Assembly: GCA_040902305.1 (NCBI GenBank)
Contig: JBBDXN010000142.1
Coordinates: 10,772 to 74,771 of the forward strand
Direction of reading: 5' to 3'
From: CAMLFJ01 sp040902305
GTDB lineage: Bacteria > Methylomirabilota > Methylomirabilia > Rokubacteriales > CSP1-6
Length of the DNA: 64,000 nt
This document shows, piece after piece, positions 25,087 to 32,874 of the stretch. Position numbers and translations under genes: made by a program. Within the stretch, counting starts at the first letter, position 1. Each line of letters starts with the position of its first letter. The notes beneath the pieces were generated by a model. It had not been told where the DNA came from. It worked only from the letters and a program-made list of their open reading frames with translations, and made no database searches.

Positions 25087-26151
25087 ATGCCGATTCCTAC
25101 CGAGCCGATTGGAAGCATCCCGAGACCGCGCGCGCTCGTCGAGGGGATGGGCGAGCTCGCCGCCGGCCGTCTCTCCCAGGCCCAATGGCTGTCGCTCTGC
25201 GACCAGGCCGTCCGCGAGACCATCCAAGGCTTCGAGGCAACCGGCTCACCGGTGATCACCGACGGGGAACAGACCAAGCCGAGCTTCGCGACCTATCCGA
25301 TTCACGGCCTGACGACGCTCGCCCCCGATGGCGTCGTGATCCCCTTCGCCGACGGTCACGTCCGGCAGCTCCCACGCCTGACGGGGGGTCCCTTCCGGTA
25401 CCAGACTTACGCCTCGACCTATCTCGAACAGGCTCAGAAGCACACCCGCTTGCCCCTGAAGCAGGCCGTGATCTCGCCGTCGGCGCTGAGCTTGCTCTAT
25501 CCTCAAGCGGGCATCGACGGCTACTCCCGAGCCTCCTTTCTCGCCGACCTCGCGCGAGAGGCCGAGCAAGACATCCGGCGATGCCTGCAGGCCGGCGCCC
25601 ATGCCGTACAGATCGACTTCACGGAAGCGCGGTTATCGGTCAAGCTCGACCCGACCAAGCGTCTCCTGCAGGACCTCGTGGCCATCAACAACCACGTCCT
25701 TCAACGATTCTCTCCCGAGGAGCGGGCACGCCTCGGCGTGCACACCTGCCCCGGCGGTGACCAGGATTCGACCCACAGCGCCGACGTGGACTATGGAGAG
25801 CTCCTCCCGTGGTTGTTCGGACTCTCGGTCGGACGCTTCTACATCCAGCTGGCCAGCGAGCGAGATCGGCCGAGAGTGCTCCGCATCATCAAGGAGCACG
25901 CCCGGCCGGATCACCGGATCTTCGTCGGCGTGATCGACCCGATCCATCCCGCGGTCGAGACACCGGAGCAGGTCCGGGATCGAATCCTCGAGGCGGCCGA
26001 GTACATTCCGCCCGCCCGGCTGGGCACGACCGACGACTGCGGCTTCTCGCCCTTCGCCGACGACGTGTCGACATCGCGCGAGACGGCGTTCGCCAAGATC
26101 CGAGCGCGGATCCTGGGCACCGAGCTCGCCGCCCGGGCGCTTCGGGTCTGA
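25087..26151 (+). CDS. MetE-C-like cobalamin-independent methyltransferase, 354 aa
   Basis: The N-terminus PTEPIGSIPRPRALVEGM and C-terminal HIS/CYS zinc site pattern (VHTCPGGD; GTTDDCGFSPFADD) mark a UROD/MetE-type TIM barrel acting alone, without the MetE N-terminal half. Such proteins move methyl or alkyl groups to a thiol or a corrinoid-like acceptor. Last gene of the FGE-like operon, 16 nt after the AhpD-Sec stop. Confidence 0.82.
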   Translation: MPIPTEPIGSIPRPRALVEGMGELAAGRLSQAQWLSLCDQAVRETIQGFEATGSPVITDGEQTKPSFATYPIHGLTTLAPDGVVIPFADGHVRQLPRLTGGPFRYQTYASTYLEQAQKHTRLPLKQAVISPSALSLLYPQAGIDGYSRASFLADLAREAEQDIRRCLQAGAHAVQIDFTEARLSVKLDPTKRLLQDLVAINNHVLQRFSPEERARLGVHTCPGGDQDSTHSADVDYGELLPWLFGLSVGRFYIQLASERDRPRVLRIIKEHARPDHRIFVGVIDPIHPAVETPEQVRDRILEAAEYIPPARLGTTDDCGFSPFADDVSTSRETAFAKIRARILGTELAARALRV

Positions 26152-26164
26152 GCCGTCCTTCCGC

Positions 26165-26968
26165 TCAGAACTTGCCGCGGACGCGCTCCTTCACCGGCAG
26201 GTTCTCGAGACAGGTCGTCCACCAGCCGCTGCGGATCGTCTCGGCGAACTCGGCCGGCAACCCCTCCCGCTCGATCTCGCGGGCGAGCGTCTCGTGATCG
26301 TAGTGCACGGGCACGAAGTCCACGTCGAGCTCGGGGCCGGCGGTGAGGACCGTATACCAGACGTTGGTCGAGCCGTCGTTCTCCGGCCGCCCGATCACTC
26401 CAACGTTGACCGCGCTTTCTCCATCGGGCAACGCCCGGTGCCACTTGATGCCGGTATGCGTGCACAACAGGACGTCGGCGGCCTGCTCTCGGAGGAACCG
26501 CCTCAGGAGCCCGTTCGGCGTGGCGGACTCCCAGAGGAACTCGTTGATCACCCGCGGCGAACCATGACACATCAGCACACGACGAGCGCCGAGCCGCACC
26601 CGGCGATGGCGCGGCAGCGTCGCCAGCCAGGTCTTGTTGTCAAGCGACGTCCGCGAGAACGTGTATTCGTAGCTGATCCGCGCGAAGTGATTATCACGCG
26701 GATCGGTGTACCCACAGCCACAGTCCGTCCGCCCCGAGGCGACGGACTCGTCGTAATTGCCCTGGATGGCGAGCACGCCATGGTCGCGCAGCAGGGGAAA
26801 TACCCGGTCCGGATGCGGGCCGAAGCCGCCCATGTCCCCCAGACAGAACACGGCCTCCACGTCGCGGCGGCGCGCGTCCTCCAGCATGGCGTCGAGGGCC
26901 AGGGCGTTGTTGTAGATGCCGCCAAAGACGGCGATCCGTCGGTACTCGATGTGGTCGTTGGTGCTCAT
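26165..26968 (-). CDS. Metallophosphoesterase, 267 aa
   Basis: Calcineurin-type motif order: IAVFGGIYNN (Asp replaced at the first motif by Gly-rich variant), FCLGDMGGFGPHP, IQGNYDES, MCHGSPRVIN and CTHTGIKWHR. DCGCGYTD is an unusual Cys pair. Third gene of a minus-strand operon with DoxX and radical-SAM genes, 16 nt after the latter's stop. Substrate unknown. Confidence 0.85.
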   Translation of the reverse strand: MSTNDHIEYRRIAVFGGIYNNALALDAMLEDARRRDVEAVFCLGDMGGFGPHPDRVFPLLRDHGVLAIQGNYDESVASGRTDCGCGYTDPRDNHFARISYEYTFSRTSLDNKTWLATLPRHRRVRLGARRVLMCHGSPRVINEFLWESATPNGLLRRFLREQAADVLLCTHTGIKWHRALPDGESAVNVGVIGRPENDGSTNVWYTVLTAGPELDVDFVPVHYDHETLAREIEREGLPAEFAETIRSGWWTTCLENLPVKERVRGKF

Positions 26969-26984
26969 CGCTGGTCGTTCCGGT

Positions 26985-27872
26985 CTAGTAGTTGCGGCAA
27001 GACATGCCGGATTCGTGGCACGTCACGCAGGCTGGATGATAAAGAAGAGCCGGCCGGAACGACTCCGCGAGGCTTCCCGTCGAGAGCCGCGCCCCCGGTA
27101 GGCCGGCGAGGATCGGGCAGGCGTAGACACCCCCATGGGCGACCACGCGCGACTCGGCGCATTGCAGGAGCCTGCGATCGAAGCCTTCAAGCCGCTCTTC
27201 CGTCAGCCGCTCGCCGGCCAAGTCAGCCAGCCGTCCGGTCGCGAAGACCGGAATGATCTTCACGCGAGGCTTCTCGATCCCGAGTGATAGCAGGAAGTCG
27301 CGGAACCGCTGGCAGATCCCGGTGCTCCCCTCGGAGGTGGCCGTCAGGATCTCGGTGGCCGTCACGATGGGCAGCAGTCCCCGCGCGTCGAGGCGCCGGA
27401 CGGCCGCCACCGCCTTCTCCCAGGCGCCCGGCCCGCGCACCTGGTCATTCGCCCCAGGGTCCACGTCGTCCAGGCTCACGCGGATCTCGAGGGAGTAGGG
27501 TGCCCGGGCCGCCAGGTCCGCAAGCGCGTCGGCCACCGCGTCGTTGATCTTGGTCCCATTGGTCAGCACCGTGGTGGGCGCCACCTCGAGCGCCTCGCCC
27601 AGCAGCGTCAAGATCTCGGTGTGCAGGAATGGCTCGCCGCCGGTGAAGTAGATCTCCTTCACGCCGAGCCCTTCCCCTTCCCGGATGGCGTCTCTGGCCG
27701 TCTCGGCGCCCAGCGGTCGGAGCCAGGGCTCCCGGGGACCGCTCGCGTTCAGACAGTGGGCGCATTCCAGGTTGCACCAGGTACCGGTCACCTGGATCCA
27801 GAGCGCGGACAAGCCCACGAACGGCGCGGCCGGCAGCCGGCGCGGCCGTCTCTCCAGCAGGGGAAGGGTCAT
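26985..27872 (-). CDS. Radical SAM protein with C-terminal cysteine cluster, 295 aa
   Basis: The CxxxCxxC 4Fe-4S motif is GTWCNLECAHCLNASG. YFTGGEPFLHTEIL is the SAM-binding GGE motif. A SPASM-like tail has HPACVTCHESGMSC and YACPIL. Start ATG overlaps the DoxX stop (TGATG). SPASM-type proteins modify peptides or other substrates; none can be named here. Confidence 0.88.
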   Translation of the reverse strand: MTLPLLERRPRRLPAAPFVGLSALWIQVTGTWCNLECAHCLNASGPREPWLRPLGAETARDAIREGEGLGVKEIYFTGGEPFLHTEILTLLGEALEVAPTTVLTNGTKINDAVADALADLAARAPYSLEIRVSLDDVDPGANDQVRGPGAWEKAVAAVRRLDARGLLPIVTATEILTATSEGSTGICQRFRDFLLSLGIEKPRVKIIPVFATGRLADLAGERLTEERLEGFDRRLLQCAESRVVAHGGVYACPILAGLPGARLSTGSLAESFRPALLYHPACVTCHESGMSCRNY

Positions 27873-28273
27873 CACTGCCGTCCGATCACCCATCGGGTGT
27901 CCAGGTGTCGCAGCGTGTACAGCGTGAAGCAGGCGGCCAGCATCGGCCATGCCGCGAAGAATAGGAGGTTCGACAGGGGGTCGAGATACTGGCGGAAAGC
28001 GGATAGGGTCGACATGGCGTGCAGCACCAGCACACCAGCGTACGTGAAGCGCTTCTGAAACCCGATCACGAACGCGACGACCAGCACCAGCTCGGCCGCG
28101 CCGATTGCGTAGAAGACGCCGTTGCCCAGTCCCCCGACCCCGTAGAAATACGTATATACCTGGGCGGTATGGGCTGGGTTCAGGAGCTTGTCCAGCGTCC
28201 ACATCAACATCACCAGGAACACGCTCAGGCGCAGCAGCAGCAGAGCCTGCGGAATTCGCACGTCGGTGTTCAC
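27872..28273 (-). CDS. DoxX-like membrane protein, 133 aa
   Basis: Four hydrophobic helices with the DoxX pattern (LRLSVFLVMLMWTLDKLLNP at the start; AAELVLVVAFVIGFQKRFTY in the middle). First gene of the DoxX/radical-SAM/metallophosphoesterase operon and preceded by a GGAATA-type promoter. In related systems DoxX proteins link to thiol or quinone redox; the role here is inference. Confidence 0.85.
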   Translation of the reverse strand: MNTDVRIPQALLLLRLSVFLVMLMWTLDKLLNPAHTAQVYTYFYGVGGLGNGVFYAIGAAELVLVVAFVIGFQKRFTYAGVLVLHAMSTLSAFRQYLDPLSNLLFFAAWPMLAACFTLYTLRHLDTRWVIGRQ

Positions 28274-28313
28274 AGCACCCTCCCCTCGTCCCGGCCTTCT
28301 CCCATCAATTTCG

Positions 28314-28342
28314 GTTAATTCTTCCGACCTCCGGTCTATTCC
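28314..28342 (-). promoter_or_regulatory. ECF-type promoter before the DoxX operon
   Basis: GGAATA (28337-28342), 17 bp, ATTAAC (28314-28319), minus strand. Confidence 0.55.
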
Positions 28343-28360
28343 CGGGCGAGACGCCCTGCT

Positions 28361-29032
28361 TCATTTCACGGCAGTGGCGAGCTCCTCGAAGCTCCTGACC
28401 ACCATGTCCGGTCTCGGCCCCAGCGGGTCCAGCGGAGCTTCCGTGCGGTTGATCCAGCAGACCTTGAACCCGAAGCTCTTCGCTCCCAGCACGTCGAACG
28501 CGTTGGACGAGACGAACAGAATCTCCCGGCTCCGCAGCTTCGTCGCGGTCAGCGCCAGCCGGTACACCTTCGGTGAGGGCTTGTAGATCTTGACCGCGTC
28601 CGCGCTCAGGACCCATCGGAAATGAGAGCGAAGGCCGGCTCGCTCGAGCCCGATCCGGAGCATGCGCGGGCTGCCGTTCGACAGGATCGCCAATGGCCGA
28701 CGCTCCCGCAGTCGGGGCAGGGCGGCCAGCACGTCGGGATACGGAGTCGGTCGAAGCCACGCCTCCACGAGCTGCCGTCGCTGGGCCGCGTCCACGGTCA
28801 AGCCGAACCGGTCGATCGTGAACGCGAGAGCCTGCTCGGAGATCTTCCAGAAGTCCTGGTACTTGCCCATCGCACTGCGGAGAAAGCTGTATTCCAGCTG
28901 CTTGGCCCGCCACTGGCTGTTGAAGGCCACCGGATCGGGCGCGATGGCCCGACACGCTTCGGCCACCGCGCCAACATCGACCACCGTGCCGTACATGTCG
29001 AAGACGATCGCCCGGGCGTTGAGCTTGGCCAT
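28361..29032 (-). CDS. Haloacid dehalogenase type II (HAD superfamily), 223 aa
   Basis: All four HAD motifs are seen: nucleophile Asp in IVFDMYGTVVD, Ser in AILSNGSPRML, Lys in AVKIYKPSPKVY and the acidic motif in FVSSNAFDVLGAK. The SSNAFD form is typical of L-2-haloacid dehalogenases. The start at 29032 follows AGGAGG. Nine nt from the disulfide reductase stop, so probably the same transcript. Confidence 0.9.
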   Translation of the reverse strand: MAKLNARAIVFDMYGTVVDVGAVAEACRAIAPDPVAFNSQWRAKQLEYSFLRSAMGKYQDFWKISEQALAFTIDRFGLTVDAAQRRQLVEAWLRPTPYPDVLAALPRLRERRPLAILSNGSPRMLRIGLERAGLRSHFRWVLSADAVKIYKPSPKVYRLALTATKLRSREILFVSSNAFDVLGAKSFGFKVCWINRTEAPLDPLGPRPDMVVRSFEELATAVK

Positions 29033-29040
29033 GTTTCCTC

Positions 29041-30576
29041 CTAGCGCGTCCACGTGAGCCACCAGCCGAAGACCTTCTTCACGAGTGAGGTGAGCCGCGT
29101 CCGGTTGTAGGCGTCCCCCAGCTTCCGGACGGCCTCGGCCTGGGTCGGATAAGTATGAATGACGTTGGCGATCTTGCCGAGCCCGATACCGTTGGCGATG
29201 GCCAGCGACAGCTCGGGGAGCATTTCACCGGCGTGGCGGGCCACGATGGTGGCACCGACGATCTTGTCGGTCTCGGCCCGCACGTGCAGCTTGACGAAGC
29301 CTTCGGTCTAGCCATCCAGAACGGCCCGGTCGACATCGCCCAGCTCCTGCACGAACGTCGTGATCGGAACGCCTCGCTCCTTCGCGTCGCGCTCGTAGAG
29401 GCCGACGTGAGCGATCTCGGGGTCGGTGTAGGTGTAGGTGCACCACGGGACGGTCAGCGCGCTCGCCTTGGCCCGCCCCCTGAAGAGTGCGTTCCGGATG
29501 ACGATCCGGGCCTGGAAGTCGGAGTTGTGGGTGAACTTGTAGCGCGAGCAGATGTCGCCGGCGGCGTAGATGCGCGAGTTCGTGGTCCGGAGGCGGTCGT
29601 CGACCTTCACGCCGGCCTTGTCGACGGCGACCCCGACCTGTTCCAGTCCCAGGCCCTCCACGTTGGGGGACCGTCCCACCCCGACCAGGATCTCGTCCAC
29701 CGTGACGTCATGGTGGCGGTCGTGGGAGTCGAGCGACAAGCGCTTGCCCTCCTCCCCCTGGCTCATCGTCAGGTTGTTTCCGCAGCAGAGGAGCGTGATG
29801 CCGTCGCGGGTCATGGAGCGGTGGACGATCTCGGCGGCCTGGGGATCCTCATTGGGCAGGATGCCGTGCAGAGCCTCGATCAGGTACACCTGGCTCCCGA
29901 ATCGGGCGAAGGCCTGGGCCAGCTCGCACCCGATGGGGCCGGCGCCGATCACGGCCAGGCGACGAGGCAGCTCGGTCAACGTGAAGACGGTCTCGTTCGT
30001 CAGGTAGCCGGCCGCCGCCAGGCCCGGGATCGGGGGCGCCGCGGCCCGCGCCCCCGTGGCGATCACGGCCTTGCTGAAGCGGAGGGTCTTGCCTCCCACC
30101 TCGACGGCGTCAGGGCCGGAGAACCGGCCCTGCCCGAAGAACACGTCGACCCCCAGGCCCTTGAAGCGTTCCGCCGAGTCGGTCTTGCTGATCTTCGCGC
30201 GGAGGCGGCGCATGCGCTCCATGAGGGCCGGGAAGTCCACTCGCACGCCCGGCGGCACCTGGACGCCGAACGCGGCGGCCTCGCGCACGTCGAGCACGGC
30301 GCGTCCCGCCCGGATCAATGCCTTCGAGGGCACGCAGCCCACGTTCAGGCAATCTCCGCCCATGTAGTCGCGCTCGATCAAGGCCACCTTGGCGCCGAGG
30401 CCCGCCGCGCCCGCGGCGGTGACGAGGCCGGCGGTTCCCGCGCCGACGACCACGAGGTTGTAACGGGCCGCCGGCTCGGGGTTCACCCAGTCGCGGGGGT
30501 GGACATGTCCGACGAGCGTCTGGTTGTGCGCGTCCCAGGGTGCGACGACGTGCGGCGGCACGGTTCCCTCGAGCAT
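29041..30576 (-). pseudogene. Flavin disulfide reductase (mercuric-reductase-like) interrupted by an amber codon
   Basis: FAD-binding VVVGAGTAGLVTAAGAAG and the redox pair in GGDCLNVGCVPSK are intact, as are NAD-site VIGAGPIGCEL and the FAD-site GDICSRY. At codon 423 a TAG (29308-29310) falls in AVLDG-*-TEGFVKLHV; homologues usually have Glu or a similar residue here. The same frame continues with HAGEMLPELSLAIANG and YPTQAEAVRK, the complete dimerisation domain, to 29041. A GAG-to-TAG change (real or sequencing error) is the simplest explanation. It lacks the C-terminal Cys pair of true MerA. Confidence 0.85.
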
Positions 30577-30599
30577 GGTCTCCTCGGCTGCGGCGGGTG

Positions 30600-31316
30600 T
30601 CAGGCCGCTATGCGTCGGGTCAAGGCGCTGCGGGCGATTCTCGTCACGTACACGGTGACCGCGACCGTGGCCAGGAGGCCAACGGCGTAGAAGGCGCACT
30701 GAGCCGGCGTGCGCGAGGCATGGCCGCTCCCGATGGAGGCGAGATTGCCGGCGAGCGACCCCAGATACACGTACATCACGGTGCCCGGCATCATCCCGAT
30801 CCACGAGGCAAGGACATAGTCGCGCAGCGAGACGCGGGTGACGCCGAATGCGTAGTTCAACAGATTGAACGGGAACACCGGCGAGAGGCGCGTGAGTCCC
30901 ACGATCTTCCAGCCTTCCCGGGCCACCGCCTGGTCGATGGCCGTGAACCTGGGATTGCCATCGATCTTCCGCGCGATGGCATCGCGCGCCAGGTACCGGC
31001 CGACCAGGAAGGCCGCGGTCGCGCCGAGCGTAGCCGAGACCGAGACGATGAGGGCGCCTTTGACCACGCCGAACACCACCCCCGCGCCGAGGGTCAAGAT
31101 GGACCCGGGGAGGAAGAGCACGGTGGCCGCGACGTAAAGCACAGCGAAGAGCACGGGCCCCCAGATCCCGAGGCCGGCGATCGCGTCGAGGCCGCTCCGC
31201 AGGATCGAGGCGCCATCGACGCGCCAGGCCGCCACGACCAGCACCACGATGGCCAGGACCGAGAGCACCCGCTTCCAGTTTGCCGTAGGCGCGGATCTTG
31301 TCGTGTCGCGCGTCAT
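30600..31316 (-). CDS. TVP38/TMEM64-family (DedA-like) membrane protein, 238 aa
   Basis: Multiple helices with the VTT-domain core: FLPGSILTLGAGVVFG, then GLTRLSPVFPFNLLNYAFG and GTVMYVYLGSL. This family is often encoded next to mercuric-reductase-like flavoproteins, as here (23 nt upstream of it). Likely lipid or ion handling at the inner membrane. Confidence 0.9.
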   Translation of the reverse strand: MTRDTTRSAPTANWKRVLSVLAIVVLVVAAWRVDGASILRSGLDAIAGLGIWGPVLFAVLYVAATVLFLPGSILTLGAGVVFGVVKGALIVSVSATLGATAAFLVGRYLARDAIARKIDGNPRFTAIDQAVAREGWKIVGLTRLSPVFPFNLLNYAFGVTRVSLRDYVLASWIGMMPGTVMYVYLGSLAGNLASIGSGHASRTPAQCAFYAVGLLATVAVTVYVTRIARSALTRRIAA

Positions 31317-31428
31317 GGTCTGTTCCCTTCCCGAGTATCTTGCCATGGCGGCGCTCGCATTGCCGGTCTCCTCTCTGCGGAGCTTCCGGTCGAACGGATC
31401 AAGCCAACTCGATGCATCCAGACGGCCG

Positions 31429-31456
31429 GGAATATCTTCGCCTTGCGCGGGTTCTC
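31429..31456 (+). promoter_or_regulatory. ECF-type promoter before a small exported protein
   Basis: GGAATA (31429-31434), 16 bp, GTTCTC (31451-31456). Confidence 0.6.
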
Positions 31457-31496
31457 TAGATGAGTTGGACGCACACCATGGAGAGGAGGTAAAAAG

Positions 31497-31697
31497 ATGA
31501 TTCACAAGACTCCGCTCGCTATCGCGCTGTCTCTCACGCTGGTCTCCGCGCTGTCCGCTTCGCTGCCGACGTTCCAGGCCGCCTCACGGGATGAGATCCA
31601 GGCCCCGCGCTGGGGAGACATCAGCGGCGAAGGCAGCATCCAGTCGCCGCGCGGCGGCGGCCCTCGCGATACGACCCATCAGGCTCCGCGGGCGTAG
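31497..31697 (+). CDS. Small exported protein, 66 aa
   Basis: Strong ribosome site (GGAGGT) before ATG. Signal peptide (LAIALSLTLVSALSASL), then a short polar Gly/Arg/Pro-rich tail (GSIQSPRGGGPRDTTHQAPR). A hairpin terminator follows at 31757-31793. Function unknown. The 3' end overlaps the loose C-terminus of the ECF gene on the other strand. Confidence 0.7.
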   Translation: MIHKTPLAIALSLTLVSALSASLPTFQAASRDEIQAPRWGDISGEGSIQSPRGGGPRDTTHQAPRA

Positions 31698-32411
31698 ACG
31701 AGGCCTCCTTGGATCTGTTCCGGCCGGAGCCGGTTCAAAGGAGGCCCCACCAGGGTGGGGATGCGGGGGACGAAACAGTACCCTCGCATCCCCGCCCACA
31801 AGGGGCCGTCGAGGCCCTGGGCGATCACGCAATGCCTTCCGGAGAAGCCGGTGCGCCCGGAAGAGCCGGGACATCACGGTCCCGATCGGCATCTCGCACA
31901 TCTGGGCAATCTCGCGGTATGAGCGCCCCTCGAGGTCGGCGAGGATCAAGACCTCGCGGAACCTCCGGGAGAGCCCGTCCAGGGCCTTGGCCAGACGCGG
32001 GTCGCTGATCACGTGCTGGAAGAATTCGTGCTCCGGCGTCGTGGCGAGGTCCGACTGCCGGTCCGCCGCTCGCTGTACCTCGCTCTCGTCGCGCCCGAGG
32101 ACCTCGCGAGCATCGCGTGTCGCGCGACCGACGAAGGCGTTGCGCAGGATGGTCAGAAGCCACGCGCGACAGTTGGTGCCCGGCGTGAACTGATCGAAGA
32201 ACCTGAAGGCACGCAGATAGGTCTCCTGCACGAGGTCCTCGGCGTCGACTACGTTGCGACAGAGCCCGAGCGCGCGGCGATGCAGGTGCTCACGATGCCG
32301 GAGCGCCTCCTGCTCGAACTCGCGCGGCCAGCCGCGACACCCTTCGAGCCCGGTTGCACGCGGGCACGCCGTCCCGGACGTGGTCAGAGCCATCGCGCCC
32401 GCCCCCTTCAT
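31584..32411 (-). CDS. ECF sigma factor, C-terminus possibly run-on, 275 aa
   Basis: Region 2 (VVDAEDLVQETYLRAFRFF) and region 4 (RSYREIAQMCEMPIGTVMSR) closely resemble the ECF at 18966-19544. After RLLRKALRD about 80 Arg/Pro-rich residues follow that are not ECF-like and overlap a hairpin and an opposite-strand gene, so the true stop may have been lost by an indel near 31830. The start overlaps the STAS stop (ATGA). Controlled by the sigma-54 promoter upstream. Confidence 0.8.
   Translation of the reverse strand: MKGAGAMALTTSGTACPRATGLEGCRGWPREFEQEALRHREHLHRRALGLCRNVVDAEDLVQETYLRAFRFFDQFTPGTNCRAWLLTILRNAFVGRATRDAREVLGRDESEVQRAADRQSDLATTPEHEFFQHVISDPRLAKALDGLSRRFREVLILADLEGRSYREIAQMCEMPIGTVMSRLFRAHRLLRKALRDRPGPRRPLVGGDARVLFRPPHPHPGGASFEPAPAGTDPRRPRLRPRSLMGRIARAAAARRLDAAFAADVSPARGLDLIP
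31757..31793 (+). terminator. Hairpin terminator after the small exported gene
   Basis: GGGGATGCGGGGG and CCCTCGCATCCCC form a 13-bp stem with one mismatch and an 11-nt loop; no clear T-run follows. Confidence 0.55.
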
Positions 32412-32680
32412 CGGTCGGGCGGGCCGGCCAGCAGGCCCTCCACGAAGGGTGGGCAGTTGAGGATCTCGAGGCAAGAGCCGCGGAGGTCCCTGAGAAGACT
32501 GACGCCTCGCCCATCGATGAAGGTGACGCCCGAGAGATCCAGCCGCACTCTCGACGTCCTGCCGAGCGAGCCTCGGCACTCGTTCGCCAGTGCCTCCAGC
32601 GAGTCGGCAACGAGCCAGCCTTCGACCCTGAGCGTGGTGGCGTCCAGCTCGCTGGTCTCGCTCCTCGTGATCCTCAGCAC
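32408..32680 (-). CDS. STAS-domain protein (anti-sigma-antagonist-like), 90 aa
   Basis: VRLDLSGVTFIDGRGVSLLR is the STAS core with the phosphorylatable-Ser region replaced by DGRG, so it may not be a classic switch protein. GTG start at 32680 preceded by GGAGGGG. First gene of the sigma-54-dependent STAS-ECF operon. Confidence 0.78.
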   Translation of the reverse strand: MLRITRSETSELDATTLRVEGWLVADSLEALANECRGSLGRTSRVRLDLSGVTFIDGRGVSLLRDLRGSCLEILNCPPFVEGLLAGPPDR

Positions 32681-32720
32681 GGCATCGCCCCTCCTGTCAT
32701 CCGTCGATGGCAAGAGAAGG

Positions 32721-32734
32721 GCAAGGCGCGTGCC
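32721..32734 (-). promoter_or_regulatory. Sigma-54 (-24/-12) promoter
   Basis: On the minus strand CGGCACGCGCCTTGCC gives GG-N10-GC, the invariant -24/-12 pair (consensus TGGCAC-N5-TTGC). It lies about 40 nt before the STAS start and about 100 bp from the palindrome at 32833-32852. Confidence 0.75.
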
Positions 32735-32832
32735 GGAGCCGACGGCAACGCAGCGCAGGGCGTAAGTAACCGGAAGCCTTGGGTCGCTGACCGCTGGAAC
32801 CCAGCGAGTGAGGAACAGCAGGGACCAAAACG

Positions 32833-32852
32833 CGTCCCGATATATCGGGACG
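32833..32852. promoter_or_regulatory. Perfect 20-bp palindrome, likely enhancer site
   Basis: CGTCCCGATA followed by its exact inverse TATCGGGACG. It sits between the sigma-54 activator's stop and the sigma-54 promoter, at the usual distance for an upstream activator sequence. Confidence 0.75.
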
Positions 32853-32874
32853 CTCACGACATGTTGGGAGCGGG

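Noticed and set aside
29308..29310. Pyrrolysine or suppressed amber as a functional codon
   Set aside because: No pyl genes are seen, the position is not catalytic, and this is the only amber case in the window. Mutation or error is simpler.
31350..31363. Second sigma-54-like promoter (GG-N10-GC) upstream of the small exported gene
   Set aside because: The -24 box is poor (CGGCGC), no palindrome is near, and a better GGAATA promoter lies closer to the gene.
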